Positions 22,133-32,657 of a stretch of 50,059 nucleotides of DNA are shown one piece after another. The DNA lies in contig JAENRP010000324.1 in the NCBI GenBank assembly GCA_024741835.1, forward strand, positions 1-50,059, given 5' to 3'. Below the pieces are notes generated by a model, which worked only from the letters and a program-made list of their open reading frames with translations, did not search any database and was not told where the DNA came from. Every line of letters starts with the position of its first letter. Within the stretch, counting starts at the first letter, position 1. This stretch comes from Diplocarpon mali (Eukaryota > Ascomycota > Leotiomycetes > Helotiales > Drepanopezizaceae). The position numbers and the translations under genes are program-made.

Positions 22133-23523
22133 TCACAAATCTGGGACTTCTAAACCAAGGTCCTCCAGGGTTGTATCGTCCATCGAGTATAGGTCTATGC
22201 CGTAGTCCGCGCTCACGATATCAGGTGCTAGAGCGAGTTGCTCGGGAGCGGCAAGGGAGACGGGTTCAGGAGTTGAAGTAGGAAGAGATAGATCGGGCGT
22301 TGCTGAGACCGAGCGATCAAGATAAGCATCGTTAACCAGGTACTGGCTGATATCCAGAGCTATGTTCCAGTCGATAGCATCATTATGTACGTTCAGCCCA
22401 GGAATCGGGGCGGCGGGCTCTGATGCTAGATCCGGATGAGATTGGGCAAGCATCTCTAAGCTATCACTAGCAGGCACGGTCTCTTTAACCAACCACTGGT
22501 TCGCACCCCGGTCGAGGGCAGCAGAAGCGAAAGGGCTAGGTTGCTTATGGGTTAGAGGGGAAATATGCCTTATAACTGCATCTGAAACAGAGGGGCCAGG
22601 CATATCTGGACCAAAGCTATTCACCTCCCAGGGTAGTACGTCAGGAGCCGGAAAGTCGCGGGTGTTTTGATTAAGTCCCTGGTCAAGGGCTTCCATAGCA
22701 GCCTTGTCGGGAGTGTGATCGTTGAAGTCTGATTTGAACACATCAGGTACTAAATTTTTAGGTATGAGTCGATCAGAGTCCAGGTCAAGAGTATTATTAG
22801 GAGCAGCATTGTCGAGCATAGGCAGACGATAGTCAGATCCAAGCCTTTTAGGGGAAGCATTGCTCGGCATAAGCAGGCCAGAGTCCACAGTAATTGAGGT
22901 ATCTGTTTAGACATTTAGTTACAAATCAAATAACGATTCATCTCTCACATAAGGTAATATAGTGTAATAACAGGCGTAGGTGAATATGGGATGCCGTGTA
23001 TGTGAAGCCTGGAATAAGATAGCGCGGACTTACTATTTCCAGCATCTGTCTCTTGTCTCTGGAGCCACTCCTGGGTCGCTTTATTTGTACTCTTAGACGT
23101 CATCTCTGCCTCAGACTCTTCTTGACCTCTCCATACCGCAAGATTCGCCTCTTCCTTCGCAGCAAGATCGTACAACTTGCTTCGAATCCTTCGAAATTTA
23201 TTGAAAATCTTCGGCATAATGATATCCATGACTAACCTCCCTTGGCTATTACATCTCAGGTCGTTCGGGTCCATCTTAAGTTTGAGAAGGAGAGGAGTGT
23301 AATCCAACTGCGAGGTCTGCGTAAGCAGATTGTCGGAAGCGAAGTCTTTGAATATGCGAGTCTGAGGAATTGTCCAGCGAATCACTGTTCTATTAGCCAG
23401 GGATTGGACGGGATGACCCAAGATCATTTCCTAAAGATATTAGTAGGTGGTAGCTAAGCTACAAATGAGATAGATGATGACATCTCTAAGAAGGGGAGAA
23501 CTTACCAGACGTCTCGAACGCAT
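22133..23523 (-). CDS. Hypothetical protein B1, about 394 aa; N-terminal domain shared with 27149-29173
   Basis: Exons 23523-23506, 23430-23034 and 22902-22133. Both introns are strong: 23431-23505 (GTAAGT, branch TACTAAT, TTTAG) and 22903-23033 (GTAAGT, CTAAA branch, AACAG); frames join. The first exon is only 18 nt (MRSRRL), with an in-frame TGA about 30 nt upstream. Residues 7-100 form a domain with the pattern LGxP...TxIxW..IxQ....F...LDxTPL...L...NxQGxLV....KIxNKxR, which recurs in the 27149-29173 product. A charged helix follows (KEEANLAVWRGQEESEAEM). The rest is acidic, Pro/Asp-rich and probably disordered, with two loose repeats (ALDQGLNQ, ALDRGANQ) and an acidic end (DDTTLEDLGLEVPDL) reminiscent of an activation domain, though no DNA-binding domain is seen. 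Function unknown. Confidence 0.72.
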
Positions 23524-23737
23524 TGAGTCTGACTTGAAAGCAAAAATTGCGTATAGAGGGAGTGATCAATGATGGCAAGGGGATTACGAGATGGACCACA
23601 TCTTATGTACCTACAAGAGAGCTATTTTTGTTTGAGATGAAGAGAGTAGGCAACTCTCTAGTACGCGGTAGTGAGGGCCAGGAATGCCAGACATTACGAC
23701 ACGCTACTAGCGCGATGCCAAATAGTAGAGATAAAGG

Positions 23738-24090
23738 GAATATCTAGTCATAGCGAGACAAGAGAACACTGTATATTCTTTAAGCGAGACATACAGAAGC
23801 AGGCTGAATATTCCCTTGGCAATACACGAACGAGCAAGTTGTGTATTCCTTTGGCGATATACGAATAATCATGTTGAATATCCACTTGGCGATATACACA
23901 CGAGGACGATGTAAATTTCCTTAGCGATATACGAACGAGTATGTTGAATGTTCCCTTGGCGATATACGCACGAGGACATTGCATATTCCCTTGGCGATAT
24001 ACGCAGGACTACGTTTATATTCCTTTAGCGAGACACACAGGCACAAGGTAGATATTCCCGTAGCAATATACGCAGGAAGCCGGCCAACTG
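23738..24090. repeat. 35-bp minisatellite, about ten units
   Basis: Units follow the pattern ATATTCCCTTGGCGATATAC then GNACGAGNANGTTGA, 35 bp each. Neighbouring units differ at 5-10 positions, mainly transitions, and two (near 23760 and 24020) read GCGAGACA instead of GCGATATA. It lies about 215 bp upstream of the start codon of 22133-23523, so it could sit in that gene's promoter. Confidence 0.88.
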
Positions 24091-25177
24091 GCGTTGACGA
24101 AGGGTCCGACGGTACCGGCATAGACTAGGGCCCGGGCTGGATAAGGAGTAGATCTGTCCTATGTCCTGGGACGATTAAGCGGTAAGATGTTTCAACTAAC
24201 TACTATACTATAGCTTGAAGAATAAAGTTAACGTGGAGCAAGCTCTCAAGTCATGTATACGGGCTGCGAATTCATATCGCAGTATATTCCGAGATACCTC
24301 GACTATAAGAGATTCCAACGAGAGAGGCGTATTTTCATCTCGTAAGAGGGTTGCAACTCAGACATAAAGATTTTACTTCAAGCCTAGGGAACACCCGATA
24401 CAAACGGCGTGATCTAGCTGACTGGAAAACCTTGCTCGATGCCACGAACTAGCGGGGCACGGAGGTACCCCGGATAGGCACAACCTGGCAGAAAATAGTG
24501 GACGAACATGTTCGGAGCAAACGAGATCCAAGCTCTGGTGGCTATCTACAGAGTTTTCCAAGCGTATCGGCCTGTATTCGTGTGTTAATGATCATTCTAG
24601 GTAGCAGAGGAACGAACTCGCTAATAGCTACTGACGAACCACGCGGACGGGTGCAGCACAGCACTGCAAACTGACATGCGAGCCGGCGTAAGGCCCGGTT
24701 CGCTAATTGTAACTCAGGGCTATGAGCTACAGCACTCCCTGGCGTTTAGCAGAACTCCGTGCGAGCATGTTGGCCAGAAGCCAGCGCTAGCGTTCTAAGG
24801 GAAGGGAGACGTCAACAAACGGATTTCGTCCGTGTGTTATAGGCGAGTTTTTCTGCCAGCGGCTTACTCAAGTCAACTTCCACCTCAGGCGATAGGCGGT
24901 GAGACACATCTCAGGGGATGGGAGTATCAGGGAGTCGGGGGATCGGCTCCTCGGCAAAGCGATAGCAAAGCAACGGCGAAACTAAGGCAAAACCACAACC
25001 GACTAAGTAACTAAGATTGATTTGCTTGAAGAAAAAACAGAAATAAAGTTCAAACGTTGAAAGAGAATGAAGGCCACCGATTCCAGGAGAAAATAACATA
25101 AGATAGAGAGATTAAAGATAGGCGAGTTAGTAAAGAACAGGAAATAAGCGTACTAGGCCTCAGATTCGCCACGAAAT

Positions 25178-25222
25178 CACGTGAACGATGATCATATGAA
25201 GAATCCTATAGCAGGTCACGTG
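25178..25222. promoter_or_regulatory. Two CACGTG palindromes 39 bp apart
   Basis: TCACGTGA at 25177-25184 and TCACGTGG at 25216-25223. CACGTG is the core site for basic helix-loop-helix regulators in fungi. They lie about 800 bp upstream of the start codon at 25993. Binding is inferred, not shown. Confidence 0.4.
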
Positions 25223-25835
25223 GTGAAGGAGCTCGAGTACTGGCCAGCACAGAACCGATCGATGCGCGAGACCAACCTGGAGAGCCACGCTATACCACGA
25301 AGTTGCATGGTATCAAAAACGGAATATTGCGAAGCGCTTGCTCTGCTCGTGATTTGTAAGTTGTCGAGGCCATTGTTGAGCGATAGGTCAGTTGATAGAG
25401 TTACTGAGGATGCGTGGACTTGTTGTTTCGAGTACCTACCTACGGAGGTATGGAGCGGAGGGGGGAAACGTTGCTCCGCTGCTGGGATTGACCCTCGCCC
25501 TCGCTTAAAACAGCCCCCCCTTGTGTCAACAACACCCCCACATCTCTCAAATCTGACTCCTCTGAATTCCCAAACACCTTCTCACACTCTATATCGTTAG
25601 GTCTAATCTCCTAGCTATTTTGCAGAAACATCTTCCCATCCAACCTATTCAAAAGAACCCGCCTACGACTACTCGCCTACGAACACTTATCTACGACCAC
25701 TCGCCCAAAACCAATTGCCTAACTCAAATCCATACTCGTGTCCTAATTTTCAAATCACCACTAGCAAGAAACCACCAAGATCATTACAAACATGCGCCGA
25801 TACTTGCCTACCCAGCGGCAGAGAAACCAAACGGG

Positions 25836-25843
25836 TATATATA
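25836..25843 (+). promoter_or_regulatory. TATA-like box of the 25993 gene
   Basis: TATATATA is followed at once by a C- and CT-rich stretch (CACCCTCCCCCTTCCTTTAC) and lies about 150 bp upstream of the start codon, matching a fungal core promoter layout. Confidence 0.45.
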
Positions 25844-25992
25844 CACCCTCCCCCTTCCTTTACCTTTTCCTTCTCTATCTTTCTCAGCAACATTAGTTCT
25901 ATTGACTCCTAGTAACATCTGGTACTCTACTCAGCTTTAGTTCGCTTTCACCCAAACTACCGCCACCCCGTTGGAAGTCCAAGTCAGATATC

Positions 25993-26776
25993 ATGGCCCA
26001 TCTAAGCCCAAGCCCTGGCCTAAGCACTAATAAGCCTGTCAGTACCCTTCTTCTCCTCTTTCCTTTTGATTATTCAGTCCCTCCATTTATTCCATCTTTT
26101 TCCCTTTCTACGTCCCCTTTTTCTTCGTCCATTCTTCTTCTCCTTTATCTCCCTCTCCCTCCCAATTCTTTGAGCTGATAGCCACTTCCAGAGCCCCCCC
26201 TCTCTCCCTCTCGCTCCCACTACCACCTCCGTCTTCACCTTCACTCCCGCCCAAATCAACGCCCTCTCCGCCTTCCTCCACGCCGACGACGCTTTCTACG
26301 CCTACATCGCCCACCACCCTCTCGCTCTCGCAACCAGATTTCACGACCTCCCCCTCCCGGCCTCCCTCCTCCGCGCCCTCGGCTTCGCTGGCCTCGATAC
26401 GCATCTGTTGCCGCTTATCAAGCAGCAGGTCCGCGCCAAGCTAGCCCACATGTGGGCGGAGGTCGTCGCGAGCGCGTCGCTCGCTGCTAAACACGAGGGT
26501 ACGCCAGAGGACGAGGACAAACGCGTCAAGGTGGAGGGCTTGCGAGAGGCAGGCGGCCCTAGAGAGACGCAGAGCCCGAGCGAGGAGAAGGATGAGAAGG
26601 AGAAGGGGACGGATAAGGATAAGGTGGCAGGACGCACCGACCAGTACCGCTGGCTACAGGCGGTACTGGAGGAAGAAATCGCGGCCTCGCGTGCGAGCGA
26701 AGAGGCGCTAGATGAGGAGCTCGAGGCCTGTATGGCGCGGATCCAGGTTTTGGAAATTGGAGAGCAGTTGAGTTAG
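25993..26776 (+). CDS. Hypothetical helical protein, about 209 aa (paralogue of 11189-12106)
   Basis: Exons 25993-26037 and 26192-26776. The intron 26038-26191 is CT-rich, with donor GTCAGT, branch CTGAT and acceptor TTCCAG; both sides are in phase 0. Exon 1 encodes MAHLSPSPGLSTNKP. Exon 2 begins Pro/Thr-rich, then a helical domain (VFTFTPAQINALSAFLHADD, AFYAYIAHHP, LLRALGFAGLD), a long helix (KLAHMWAEVVASASLA), an acidic/basic linker (SEEKDEKEKGTDKDK) and a C-terminal coiled coil (VLEEEIAASRASEEALDEEL). The N-terminal block shares TPA-x7-F-x5-AF-x-A-[FY]-[LI] and a later L-x2-x-LG with the product of 11189-12106. Third positions are markedly GC-rich compared with the genes left of 24000. Function unknown. 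Confidence 0.68.
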
Positions 26777-27148
26777 AGCTGCTCGCTAGGGGACTGGCTA
26801 GGCAGTTAATAGTCAACTAGAAGGGACAGACGGATTGATAGAGGAATCGAGGATAGATGGATAAAAGTTGAAATGAAAAGTAGACCTACTAGAAGGGATC
26901 TATGTTGTTTTGATATTGATTCATTCGGGGAGTAGTAGTAACAGTAAGTGCTGGAGTAGTAATGTTGATTGCAAAGATATCAAAGTGCCTCGCCCTTGTC
27001 CTTCCCCTCCTCCTCTTCCCTCTAGGCCTTCCTACCATCTTCCCCCCCTCAAGTAAACAGACAACTCGTCGACAATGTCGGCATAACAAACATGAAAGCT
27101 CGAATTGCTTGGTACGTCTGCGTTACGCGTCGGTTGGTGAGGAGAGGA
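26777..27148. other. Convergent 3' region
   Basis: It separates the 3' ends of 25993-26776 (+) and 27149-29173 (-). Nothing else recognisable. Confidence 0.5.
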
Positions 27149-29173
27149 TTACTCGGCTAGTAGGGCTGTGCTGCTGCTAGGAGTTGGCGTCGTTTCGGGG
27201 CCTGATGCTAGGCCCTGACCTTGGCCCTGAGCCTGGAAGTGACCTAGGCCCGGGCCTGCATTAGGCACAATATCGACGTGCATCCACTGGTTCCCTGCTA
27301 TAGCTGGACCCTCATCCCTATCCATGTCCTCTAGAGCTAACTCGGCGCGCACGAGCGGCAGGTACAAGAGCAAGCGTTCCCATTCTGCGCCGTTAGGGGT
27401 CGAGATGGGGGAATGGATTGGCTGTTGGAGCTGTGATTGTGCGACTGCATGAGCGGTGCGGGAGTTAGGTGTACTAGACGAGTGGATGTTGTTAGTTATA
27501 GTAGAGTTGAGAGGCCCTGGCGCCTGGATATTTCGGCTAGATGAAGCGTTCGGTGGAGTGCTGAGCCTGTCCTGAGCGGGTATGGTTAGCGTGGCATGGT
27601 TAGTAGTTGAGCCTTGAATGCTATAGGTAGTGTTTGTTATGGTCAGGTCGGGACTGTCTGCCGTGTTTGGCGCAGCGACACTATCGTATATCAGACTGAT
27701 GTCAATATCAGTGCCGCTAGAAGGGCTGTTTATAGTACTCTGGCTAGTAGAGGTGCCGTTCGTAGCCTCGAAATTGTCTGTCTCGGTGTTGAATATATCG
27801 CTTATCGTGCTTCGCTGGATACCGGAACTACCGCTAGTCAGACCTAAGTAATTGTTTATTCCGTTGGCAGAGATGCCGCCCATTGTGCTTTGGTTAGCAT
27901 ACAACCCGCTCGCTGTACTGAAGTCGTCCATCCCAAGGTTGTTGTCTATCCCGAAGTTATTCACCTCAAAGCCGCTTATCCTAAAGCCGTTGATTCCAGA
28001 GTCATTCATCCCGAAGGTCGCAGCATTTAAATTCGCCGAATTACAGCCTACAGTACTCTGAATAGCAACGAGATCGTTAATCGTACTGAAGCCGTTGCTA
28101 GCCTGCCCGAAAAGAGAGCTCGCCTGCGTCGTGCTTGTTAGGTTCTGGCTATTTGAGATCCCGTTCTTCGAGCTTAGGTTACCCGTGAAGTTGTTGATTG
28201 CATTATAATTGTCGAATATCTCACGAGTGAAATTTTCGGGGATCGAGGTCGACTTCGTGCTAGTTAAGTTCTGGCTATTTGCGATGCGGTCAATGCTGGT
28301 GCCGTTGATAAGGTTAGCGCCGTCAATATTGCTGATGCTGTCGATGCCGTCGAAGCCATGAACACCATTGCTACAGTTGATATTATTGCTGGTGATGTTG
28401 TCTATGCCGCTAATACAGTCAATGTCGTTGACACCGTTCATCATGCTCTGGTCTGCGACGGCATGCCTTTGACCCGGATACGTGACCGCGTTGCCTAGCG
28501 CTAAGCCGAGGCCTATCGGGGAACTTGCATGGCTAACATAAGCAGTGGTAGGCGAGGGCGAAGTCATGGAGAAATCCTGACTAGCAGCGAGGAGGCCGTC
28601 GCTGGAAGATGGCGTGGCGGCAGGGGCCTCAGCCCGAGTCTGGATTAAGGCCGGGCAAGTCAAGGTGCTTGATGAAGATCCGCTTCGAGGCGTTGAGCTG
28701 GCGCTGAAGCTCGTGTTCGAGCTAGTACTGGCAGGGGGGGCAGAGTGTGGACGATCCGCGTCTATCACAGCCGTTAGCAAGGTCCTTACGTCTACGTCCT
28801 TAGTCCGGAGTTACATAACACAGGCAAGGAGGAAAAACATACCCCTTTCACTCACCCCTAATGCCCGCCGCCGCCGCGCTTTCCTCCCCGATGACTTCTT
28901 CTTCCTCGCCTTGTTAACGATCTTGCGCTCGACGAGCTCTAACACGAGTTCGCCTTGGTTGTTCGTGGCGCCGTGCAAGTGCGCAAGGCCGAGCGTGGCG
29001 AAGAGGGGTGTGCAATCGAGGGTGTTGGGCTTGAGCTCTCGGTTGGTAGGGAGGTTGAAGAAGTTTTCGATCTGCGCAGCTTGGATCGAGGACCAGTAGA
29101 TGGCAGTCTTCGAGTTAAAGGTTGAGATAGGGAATCCGAGGACGTCGTAAAAGGAGGGGGCAGTAGGAGGCAT
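27149..29173 (-). CDS. Hypothetical protein B2, Asn/Ser-rich, about 647 aa; paralogue of 22133-23523
   Basis: Exons 29173-28843 and 28761-27149. The intron 28762-28842 has GTATGT, a perfect GCTAAC branch and GATAG; an alternative acceptor at 28792 also keeps the frame and would add ten residues. Residues 1-100 match B1: VLGFPIS, TAIYWSSIQ, LDCTPL, NNQGELV, RKIVNKARKK. A run of Lys/Arg (KKKSSGRKARRRR) near 95-108 could be a nuclear localisation signal. The next 130 residues are Ser/Pro/Ala-rich. Residues about 190-450 are Asn/Ser/Ile/Gly-rich with short degenerate repeats (NSQNLTST twice; NFGIDN, GINGFRISGF). The C-terminus has one more ordered patch (EWERLLLYLPLVRAELALED) and a Gly/Gln tail. 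No known domain beyond the B-type N-terminus. Confidence 0.7.
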
Positions 29174-29591
29174 GGTGTAAGTGGATGAGGATGGTTGGTT
29201 ATTGGTCGATAAGTAAAGATAACCGCAAACTAGATGGTAGGTAGTTTATGAGTAGTTGCCAAGGTAAATAGTTGTACAGTCAACGAGTAACGAATATTTT
29301 TGTTCAAGAATCAACAAGGATCGAATGTTTCTTGTAGTCAATTGTAGTAAACAAAATTTTTGAGCAGATAACCAGGTCAAGAAAGAGAAGAGGAGGGACG
29401 ACGTTTTTATAGGTCTGAAGCCGCAAAGCAGTATAGCGTAAATTTCATTGACAACAGGAAGGGAAGAGGTATAAGCTGAAGTAGGCCCTAGCTCAATACC
29501 AGCGTCAAGTTGGCGGCGATAGGCTACGTGCAAACGGACGCGAGACATAATGCCGATGGCTCTAAGATCATTTGGCTTCAGTGACCCGCGG

Positions 29592-29719
29592 CTCCACAGT
29601 CTTTTGGCTGTACAGTCAAAATGGTCCACGGTCTTTTTGCTCTACAGTCAAAAGGGTCCACGGTCTCATGGATCTATAGGCCAAAGAGTACACGGTCTTT
29701 TGGCTCCACTTTTGGCCCT
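29592..29719. repeat. 32-bp tandem repeat, four units
   Basis: Units of GTCCACGGTCTTTTGGCTCT followed by ACAGTCAAAAGG, 32 bp each, begin near 29592, 29624, 29656 and 29688. It lies about 420-550 bp upstream of the start codon of 27149-29173. Confidence 0.82.
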
Positions 29720-30179
29720 GCGGAACTTTGATACTCGGGATTTTTGACTTGGAGTTCTATGGTGAACCTTTCAACTCAACAATCTTGGGCTCTTAGATAC
29801 TCTAGCTCCGAGGCCTACTTGGAGTGCTAGAGAAATCACAGTCGCTAGACAGATTCGTGACGCTTAAAACGTTCCAGATGCTAAGACACACAAGTGGCAG
29901 AGGCGTCCAAGATGCTAATAGAATACTAAGCAACCACAAGGATCTAAGAGCTAGTAAGCCCAAATGGCCTTAGAAATCTCAGATACTCGGGAGACTACCA
30001 ATTAGGTACAAGCATCCAAGAGCTGGCAGGTCCAAGTAGCTGTAAGAATTTCAGACGCTAACAGAATCTTAAATAAATATATAAAAGCACGCATAGAATA
30101 CCGGTCGTTCTAAGGCACTATTCGCGACAAGATAAATGAAAAGACACTGCTTGAAAAGCAATACTCAAGCCTAATTATA

Positions 30180-30575
30180 TCCCTGAACAGCATTCCACTG
30201 TAACGCGGCATCAAAGCATACTCATATTCGTATCCCCGAACGGCAGCACTCGCCACTTAGCATCGAAGCCCATACAATTCTACACCCCCGAATAATACTA
30301 GTCGAACGCAGCATCCAAGTATGCTTACTTGTATTTATAACCCCGAGCAGCACCTCACGCAACAAAACACCTAGAGACACTTAGATTCACTCCCCCCAGA
30401 TAGCATAGCTCCAACGCAGCATCGAAGCCCACCTATATTCATACCCTTAATCAGCAGCGCTCTAAGGAAACACTTCCGAGGTAACATCGAAGCACAATTA
30501 CCATTTATACCCCTGAACAGCACCACCGGCACGGCAGCATCCAAACACACTTGTATTATCCGCCTAACCGTTACT
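30180..30575. repeat. Decayed tandem repeat, about seven units of 51-66 bp
   Basis: Each unit opens with CCCCNGAACAGCA, continues with an ACGCAGCATCGAAGCCCA core and closes with a TATATTTATAC-like segment. Starts fall near 30180, 30232, 30283, 30340, 30393, 30448 and 30511. No coding capacity. Confidence 0.7.
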
Positions 30576-30639
30576 CACGGACGAACCGGCCTACTAATAT
30601 CATCAAAGTAACAACACATCGCCGCCTTGAATATCACCT

Positions 30640-30990
30640 AGTTGCGAGAACACGTCGAAGAAGAAATTGAAAGAGTAAAGAAATTTCGTAGTATCGAGAT
30701 CTCGAAGCATCCCGATTTCGAAAGATCGCGATCCCGCTTCGACCTAGGGCTAGGATCATCTAAAGGAGAGATGCAAGTGAGATTCTTGAAAGCTGCATAG
30801 AATGATTAACAGAAGTACTTTTCTTAGTACAAGGATGCCAGAACATACCTCAAGATATCAAACATGCTTCTCAACCTACCCTATTCGATCCAGCTTGGCC
30901 ATTTCATCTCACCTAGCTCTCGAAGATCCCTTAGATATTCCTTGAACATATCCAAATTAATATCTAGCTTTGTATGAGAGGAGATCTCTT
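30640..30990. pseudogene. Coding-like remnants on both strands
   Basis: Plus strand 30643-30790 is open and charge-rich (EHVEEEIERVKKFRSIEI, then KHPDFERSRSRFDLG) and ends in TAG. Minus strand about 30990-30880 is also open and protein-like (LDMFKEYLRDLRELGEMKWP) until TAG, followed by a GTATGT donor-like site. Neither can be extended to a complete gene with an ATG. They may be remnants of one or two genes broken by C-to-T type changes. No homology recognised. Confidence 0.35.
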
Positions 30991-31598
30991 ATAGGATCTG
31001 AGAAGGCAGGCGCTCGTAGAAAGTAAATCAATTTATATGCTTTGCCTCGCCCTGCCCTGCGGCGCGCCAGTGTTGCTTCGTTTGAGAGAAAAGCAGGTCA
31101 TAGAGTACGCGCGCGCATCTCTCACGTCCTGCGTGCTATCGGTGATTCGTGAGAAGTAATCGGTAGAGAATGCAGGCCGCGATGATGTTGTACGAAGTGA
31201 TGAGGAAAATGGCTGCGTCGGTCGTTTAATTTAGCCTAGGAATCCCTTAGCTTTAGATCTCCGGGCCTAGCCTTCTGTGCGTTGGAATAAGGTTCGGGCC
31301 GACAATTCAACTAATATACCACATGCCGCCTGCAGTTCAAGGCATCATAAGGAAGAGACGCGGTGCGATGCGAATCAAACCTTAGTGCCTAAGGTTATGA
31401 TATAAGTCTCATCCAGAAGAACTTCGTACTATAGAAGCACTAGGCATACACCGTGACTGTTAGATAATTTAATTATTGGACATGTCTGATACTTCGACTC
31501 ATTAGAGAGATGAGGTAATCTAATACATCAGAAATATCTGACAGTTCGATGATTCGTTGAGAACAACCTTGAGTAATATATCACGTCGAGAAGTCTGG

Positions 31599-31868
31599 AT
31601 GTTCAATCTTTCGGAGATACCTAGAAGAGCCTCAGCGTTTATCGATAAGCATTCCCACTCCCGTCAAGAACTTAACTCGGCACAATATATCGCAACATTG
31701 CACGATATCGACAAGATTACAACGCAGATCAGCAAGATAGAAAGCCCATCTATAGGACAAGGAGTCTTTCCGAGGGACTCTTCTCCGAGTGGTTCGGCTG
31801 GGAAGGGAGGATTTGGATTACTTCGGAAGGCTAAGACGTGGGATTATGGGAGATGTGATTCTGCTTGA
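31599..31868 (+). CDS. Short hypothetical reading frame, 89 aa, possibly a terminal exon
   Basis: Open from an ATG at 31599 (MFNLSEIPRRASAFIDKHSH) to TGA at 31868, and open for 14 codons upstream. Composition is balanced and it ends in a Gly/Lys-rich tail (SAGKGGFGLLRKAKTWDYG). It could be a small gene or the last exon of a gene whose earlier part is the plus-strand remnant at 30643-30790, but I found no convincing join. Low confidence. Confidence 0.35.
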   Translation: MFNLSEIPRRASAFIDKHSHSRQELNSAQYIATLHDIDKITTQISKIESPSIGQGVFPRDSSPSGSAGKGGFGLLRKAKTWDYGRCDSA

Positions 31869-32657
31869 GCCTGAGGCATAACAGGCTTATACTATAGAGA
31901 GGTCCAAATTTAAATACGGGCGAGAGTGCACTATAACACGGCTATCGTATGGACCCCCCTCGTCTTACTCTCCAGAATTATACACTTTCGTAGAAAGCGT
32001 GTTTAGGCTCACAACTTTATTCTAAACCCTTGCCAGGAACAACCTTGATATGCTGTTGATCTGGACTACGACGAAGCTAGTCCCGTCCCAAGATCGTTGG
32101 TGTAAAGTATCAAGTGCTTATCGATAAGAGCTGTAGTCGTACTAAATTGGGTAGCGGGCTCCAAAAGGTCTCTAATATATGCTTTGAGCACTGTAACCTC
32201 TCTGACGCTGTTCTGCGGCGCTTATGCTTCCTGGGGCGATTGAGTAAGATGTACAGTACGTGTATGTACGCATGTGTATTTATATGCCTACCTTAAGTTG
32301 TATTCACCCTAGGGAAAGGAAGAAAACTAATAAAACGAAGTGAGTTGAATTGAACTACATGACAAAGCCGCTCGTCTAGTTACTTTATTCAATCACATTT
32401 ATACCTATGCGAGCAAAGGATACAGACATTTCTCCTCCCTGCCTGTCCTCCTCCCTCTCCCTCGGCTAGCATATGACCGACGACAAGCTCGATAGTATAC
32501 CTGGTGTCAATCGCAAAGTTCGCGCGACGTTTCGACTAATAAATACCTTTCTCCCGATACGATATTGGATAGCCACGGCTTACGGCTAGGACGCTCGACT
32601 TTTCAGCGTATTACACGATACATCATAATACTATAAGACAAGATCTGGTTTCGATTC
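31869..32657. other. Upstream region of the 32658 gene
   Basis: No coding frame of note. A frame at 32114-32296 is short and lacks support. The stretch before 32658 contains no clear TATA box. Confidence 0.45.

Larger units (their letters stand above)
24091..25992. other. Intergenic region upstream of 25993; no gene seen
   Basis: A frame at 25181-25600 is open, but begins with GTG, overlaps promoter-like motifs and has Pro/Ser-rich antisense-like composition, so I do not call it. The right part contains paired CACGTG sites, a TATA-like box and long CT-rich tracts. Confidence 0.5.

Noticed and set aside
25181..25600. 139-codon open frame on the plus strand
   Set aside because: Starts with GTG in a CACGTG site, has no splice partners, and runs into CT-rich promoter sequence of the next gene.
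29246..29629. 127-codon frame on the minus strand
   Set aside because: It begins within the 32-bp repeat and lies in the promoter region of B2; no similarity or splice support.
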